A DNA stretch of 64,000 bases from Candidatus Alistipes avicola (lineage in GTDB: Bacteria > Bacteroidota > Bacteroidia > Bacteroidales > Rikenellaceae): positions 1 to 64,000 of the forward strand of contig DWYR01000009.1 of the NCBI GenBank assembly GCA_019118565.1, written 5' to 3'. The translations under genes and the position numbers were made by a program. Below are positions 60,838 to 64,000 of the stretch, one piece after another. Below the pieces are notes generated by a model. The model was given only the letters and a program-made list of their open reading frames with translations, was not told the origin of the DNA and ran no database searches. Each line of letters opens with the position of its first letter. Position 1 is the first letter of the stretch.

Positions 60838-60864
60838 GCTCTATTCCGGATGTTTGTTGTCAAA

Positions 60865-62229
60865 ATGAGAGAGTGTTATAAAATATTGCTATATGCAATT
60901 TTATTGACAGGAATCACTCCCTTGTGGGGGCAGGAGTCGGCCGACTCTTTGTCTGTCTATTTCCGGTATGGATGTGCCGTGGTGGAGCCATCCCTGCGGG
61001 AGAATTGCCGGACGATCGAGACTATCGAAAATCTTTTGAGAGAATCCGAAGCAGACTCCTCTCGGCGTTGTGTGGAAATGCGATTGGAAGGAGGGGCTTC
61101 TCCCGATGGAACGACAGCGGCCAATATGCGGTTGAGCCGGAAGCGAGTTTTTTCGATGCTGGACTATCTTCGAGGAAGGATCTCTGTCCCCGATTCGTTG
61201 ATCTCGGTTCGGGCCGTGGGGGTCGATTGGAACGGGTTGGTGTTGTCGGTGGAAAAAGATACACTTTGTCCGGCTCGGGCAGAGGTGCTGGATATTCTTT
61301 ATCATACGCCCGAATGGATATACGATGCTCGGAATCGAATTGTGGATGGGCGCAAGAGACGCTTGATGCAACTCCATGGAGGAGTCCCTTACAACTATTT
61401 GCGGGAAAAGTTTTTCCCCGATCTGCGCAAAGTCAGCATTGTGTTGCGTTATGAGCCCGCTGTGACGGACCTGCAGGAGGAGTATCCCGGTTTTCTGGCC
61501 GTTTCGAGCGATGCTTCGGAGACCGCTGAGCCGGAACGGGTAGAATCTTGCGTTCGATTGCCGGAAGTGTCGTCCGAATCTCCGTCGGTATCGACGGTTG
61601 ACGCCGGGACGGTCCCCTTGTGCGAGACCTCTCCGGTCGAGTCTCCTACTTCGAGCGATTCGGTTGTTACGGAGAGGAACGTTTTGCTTGAGTCGACGGG
61701 GAGAGCGATCCCTCCGTTGCATCGGATGGCTATTAAAACGAATCTATTGTATGATGCTTTGCTGATGCCCTCCTTGGAGGTGGAGTATCGGATTGATGAC
61801 CGTTGGTCCGTGGCTGTGGAGGGAAGCGTCGCCTGGTGGTCTAAGAATCGGACCCATAAATATTACCAGATTGCGACGATTGTCCCCGAAGGCCGCTATT
61901 GGTTCGGTGTCAAAAAGCCCTGGCACGGCCACTATGTCGGAGTATTTGTCGGCGGCAGTTGGTACGATTTGGAAAACGGTGCACGAGGTTACAAGGGGGA
62001 GTTCTTCATGACAGGCATCAGTTACGGATATATGTTCCCGGTCGGACGTTCGCTCTCGTTGGAGGCCGGTCTTGGCGTGGGCTTTCTTCGCACCTCTTAC
62101 GAGGAATACTTGCCCATAGACGGACATTACGTCTATCAGCAGACCAGCCGTACCAATTGGTTCGGACCGGTGAGACTGAAATTAGCCCTCGTATGGTGTC
62201 TTTGGAATCAAAACAAAGCAGGAAAGTGA
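60865..62229 (+). CDS. DUF3575-like outer-membrane protein, fimbrial operon
   Basis: Signal peptide; RMAIKTNLLYDALLMPSLEVEYRIDDRWSVAVEGSVAWWSKNRTHKYYQIATIVPEGRYWF. Confidence 0.82.
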   Translation: MRECYKILLYAILLTGITPLWGQESADSLSVYFRYGCAVVEPSLRENCRTIETIENLLRESEADSSRRCVEMRLEGGASPDGTTAANMRLSRKRVFSMLDYLRGRISVPDSLISVRAVGVDWNGLVLSVEKDTLCPARAEVLDILYHTPEWIYDARNRIVDGRKRRLMQLHGGVPYNYLREKFFPDLRKVSIVLRYEPAVTDLQEEYPGFLAVSSDASETAEPERVESCVRLPEVSSESPSVSTVDAGTVPLCETSPVESPTSSDSVVTERNVLLESTGRAIPPLHRMAIKTNLLYDALLMPSLEVEYRIDDRWSVAVEGSVAWWSKNRTHKYYQIATIVPEGRYWFGVKKPWHGHYVGVFVGGSWYDLENGARGYKGEFFMTGISYGYMFPVGRSLSLEAGLGVGFLRTSYEEYLPIDGHYVYQQTSRTNWFGPVRLKLALVWCLWNQNKAGK

Positions 62230-63245
62230 TGGGTCGCAAAGGAATCGTATTCATATTCCTGCTATGCGGGAGTATTTTATTGACCGGCTGTCGTAAGGAT
62301 CTTTGTTACGACCACGATGGGCACGGTCTCAAAGTAAGTGCTTTTTTGATCCCCGATTGGGAGCAGGAGTGGGAGCGAGATTATGGGATGGAGTGGCAAT
62401 CGAATTGGCCTGAAAAACACGAAATAGAGTATGATTTGCTTCGTCCGTCGATCGCTTCGGGCATTGCGGCGTTCGTCTACCATGGGGACGGGTCGTATTC
62501 GGAACGCCATTTGGAGTCCGACGGCGGAGAGCTCCCAATGGTGACTGCCGGAGAGAAATCCATTCTGCTTTGTAATGACGATACCCATTATATCGTTTTC
62601 GGGAATTTGGATGCATCGGCCGAAGCGACCGCTACGACGCGTTCCCGTAGTCGTTCGACGTATAATGCGGAGCATGCAGAGGAACGAACCGTCAATGCCC
62701 CCGATATCCTTTACGGAGCGTGGATCGACCGCTTTTCATCGGTTCCGTCGTCAAAGCCGATTCCGCTTCCCGTGACAATGCATCCGTTGGTATACACTTA
62801 TTTGATTCGGTATGAATTTTCCGAGGGGTTCGAACATGTTTCGCTGGCCCGCGGGGCGCTCTCGGGAATGGCCCGTTCGGTATATCTTCAGACCGGGCGA
62901 ACGGGGGAAGAGCCGGCAACGATTCTTTTCGATTGCGAGTTGAAGGATTTTGGGGCGGAGGTGCGCCTAACGTCATTCGGGGTTCCCGATTTCCCGGGGG
63001 ATCATTACCTGTTAAACCAGACACCCCATCAGCATGGGCTTAATCTGGAGGTTATGCTCAAGAATGGGAAGATGAAACGTTTTGAATTCGATGTGTCGGA
63101 TCAGTTGGTATCACAACCGCGCGGAGGAGTCATTACGGTTGACAATCTGGTCGTAACGGACGAGGAAGCGGGCGGTGATGCCGGGTTCGACGTGACTGTG
63201 GAAGGCTGGGGTGAATACGAAGATATAGAGTTGCCTTTGGATTGA
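62229..63245 (+). CDS. DUF5119-like lipoprotein, fimbrial operon
   Basis: Lipobox SILLTGCRKDLCYDHDGHG; TGATG stop/start overlap with upstream gene. Confidence 0.8.
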   Translation: MGRKGIVFIFLLCGSILLTGCRKDLCYDHDGHGLKVSAFLIPDWEQEWERDYGMEWQSNWPEKHEIEYDLLRPSIASGIAAFVYHGDGSYSERHLESDGGELPMVTAGEKSILLCNDDTHYIVFGNLDASAEATATTRSRSRSTYNAEHAEERTVNAPDILYGAWIDRFSSVPSSKPIPLPVTMHPLVYTYLIRYEFSEGFEHVSLARGALSGMARSVYLQTGRTGEEPATILFDCELKDFGAEVRLTSFGVPDFPGDHYLLNQTPHQHGLNLEVMLKNGKMKRFEFDVSDQLVSQPRGGVITVDNLVVTDEEAGGDAGFDVTVEGWGEYEDIELPLD

Positions 63246-63291
63246 AAGACCTCCAATATAATTATTTATTAACTTAATAACCAAAATAAAA

Positions 63292-64000
63292 ATGGGAAAA
63301 AATTTATTTGTACTGGCTGTATTCGTCGCGATGCTGACCGGATGCAGCAAAACGGAAACGGTTGAACAGGCTCAGGGTGGAGCTATCGGTTTTACGAAAG
63401 CCTACATCGGGAATGCAGTCGATTCGCGAGCTATCAGCGTAATCGATCAGTCGAATATCAGCGAATTCATCGTTTACGGCGGTTACAATGACATGGAGCA
63501 TGTTTTCAACGGGGTAACGGTGAGTGGAACGGCCGGCGCGGACGATTGGACTTATGACGTGACCCGCTATTGGGTCCCCGGCAAGGATTACAAATTCGCC
63601 GCCTATGCTCCGAGCACTGTGACCGGCAACGGGACGGTTGAAACGGATTTCGCAAACGGAGCTTTGAATTTCAAGGGGTATACGTCGGATCCGACCCATC
63701 AGAACGACCTGATTTATGCAACGGCAACGCAGAAAACGAATGATCCCTTGGTAATTTCGCCCGACAAGATCCAGTTCCGCTTCGGGCATCTGCTTTCGAT
63801 GGTGAAGTTTACTTTCAACAGCGGCTTTGGCAACGATATTAAGGTGACGGTTAGCAACCTGAATGTTTCCGGCATGATCGCCGACGGCGATTATACGGGT
63901 AGTACGCAGGCTTGGACTCCGGGTTCGAATACCGTATCCGAGGGGGCAGCCTTCACGGAGTTGGCATCGACCGAGGCGATTAACCGTACCAGTGGAAATC
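63292..64000 (+). CDS. fimbrillin-family lipoprotein, truncated by window edge
   Basis: MGKNLFVLAVFVAMLTGCSKTETVEQAQGGAIGF...; open to the right edge. Confidence 0.82.
   Translation, partial: MGKNLFVLAVFVAMLTGCSKTETVEQAQGGAIGFTKAYIGNAVDSRAISVIDQSNISEFIVYGGYNDMEHVFNGVTVSGTAGADDWTYDVTRYWVPGKDYKFAAYAPSTVTGNGTVETDFANGALNFKGYTSDPTHQNDLIYATATQKTNDPLVISPDKIQFRFGHLLSMVKFTFNSGFGNDIKVTVSNLNVSGMIADGDYTGSTQAWTPGSNTVSEGAAFTELASTEAINRTSGN

Noticed and set aside
1-64000. CRISPR arrays, transposons, prophage or rRNA
   Set aside because: No regularly spaced repeats, transposase, phage structural genes or rRNA sequence seen; the serine recombinase looks like a small invertase rather than a transposon or prophage integrase.

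Overview
The window looks like ordinary chromosome from a gut Bacteroidales bacterium, possibly Alistipes-like (an inference from gene content and TTTG-N19-21-TAnnTTTG promoters; taxonomy not tested). It carries about 50 genes. Core loci are alaS, gpmI, a six-gene Na+-NQR operon, a pyruvate/oxaloacetate carboxyltransferase, rfbBDCA, a transaldolase, fabI, carboxynorspermidine dehydrogenase and decarboxylase genes, a cysteate-synthase-like gene and two tRNAs. Accessory content is mostly surface lipoproteins and their regulation. The strongest leads are: (1) a small serine recombinase followed by a terminator and a ~150-200 bp segment bearing a consensus-matching promoter that points away from a fimbrial (DUF3575/DUF5119/fimbrillin) operon, i.e. 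a candidate invertible promoter in the OFF orientation; (2) two cobalamin riboswitches in tandem upstream of a fimbrillin/FISUMP-like lipoprotein and a DUF4465-like lipoprotein, with no btuB in sight; (3) a rubredoxin-like domain fused to the N-terminus of NqrC; (4) a lipoprotein whose signal peptide is frameshifted at a T7 tract; (5) a promoter-leader-terminator cassette directly upstream of a MATE exporter. All calls come from reading the sequence and translations; no database search was run.
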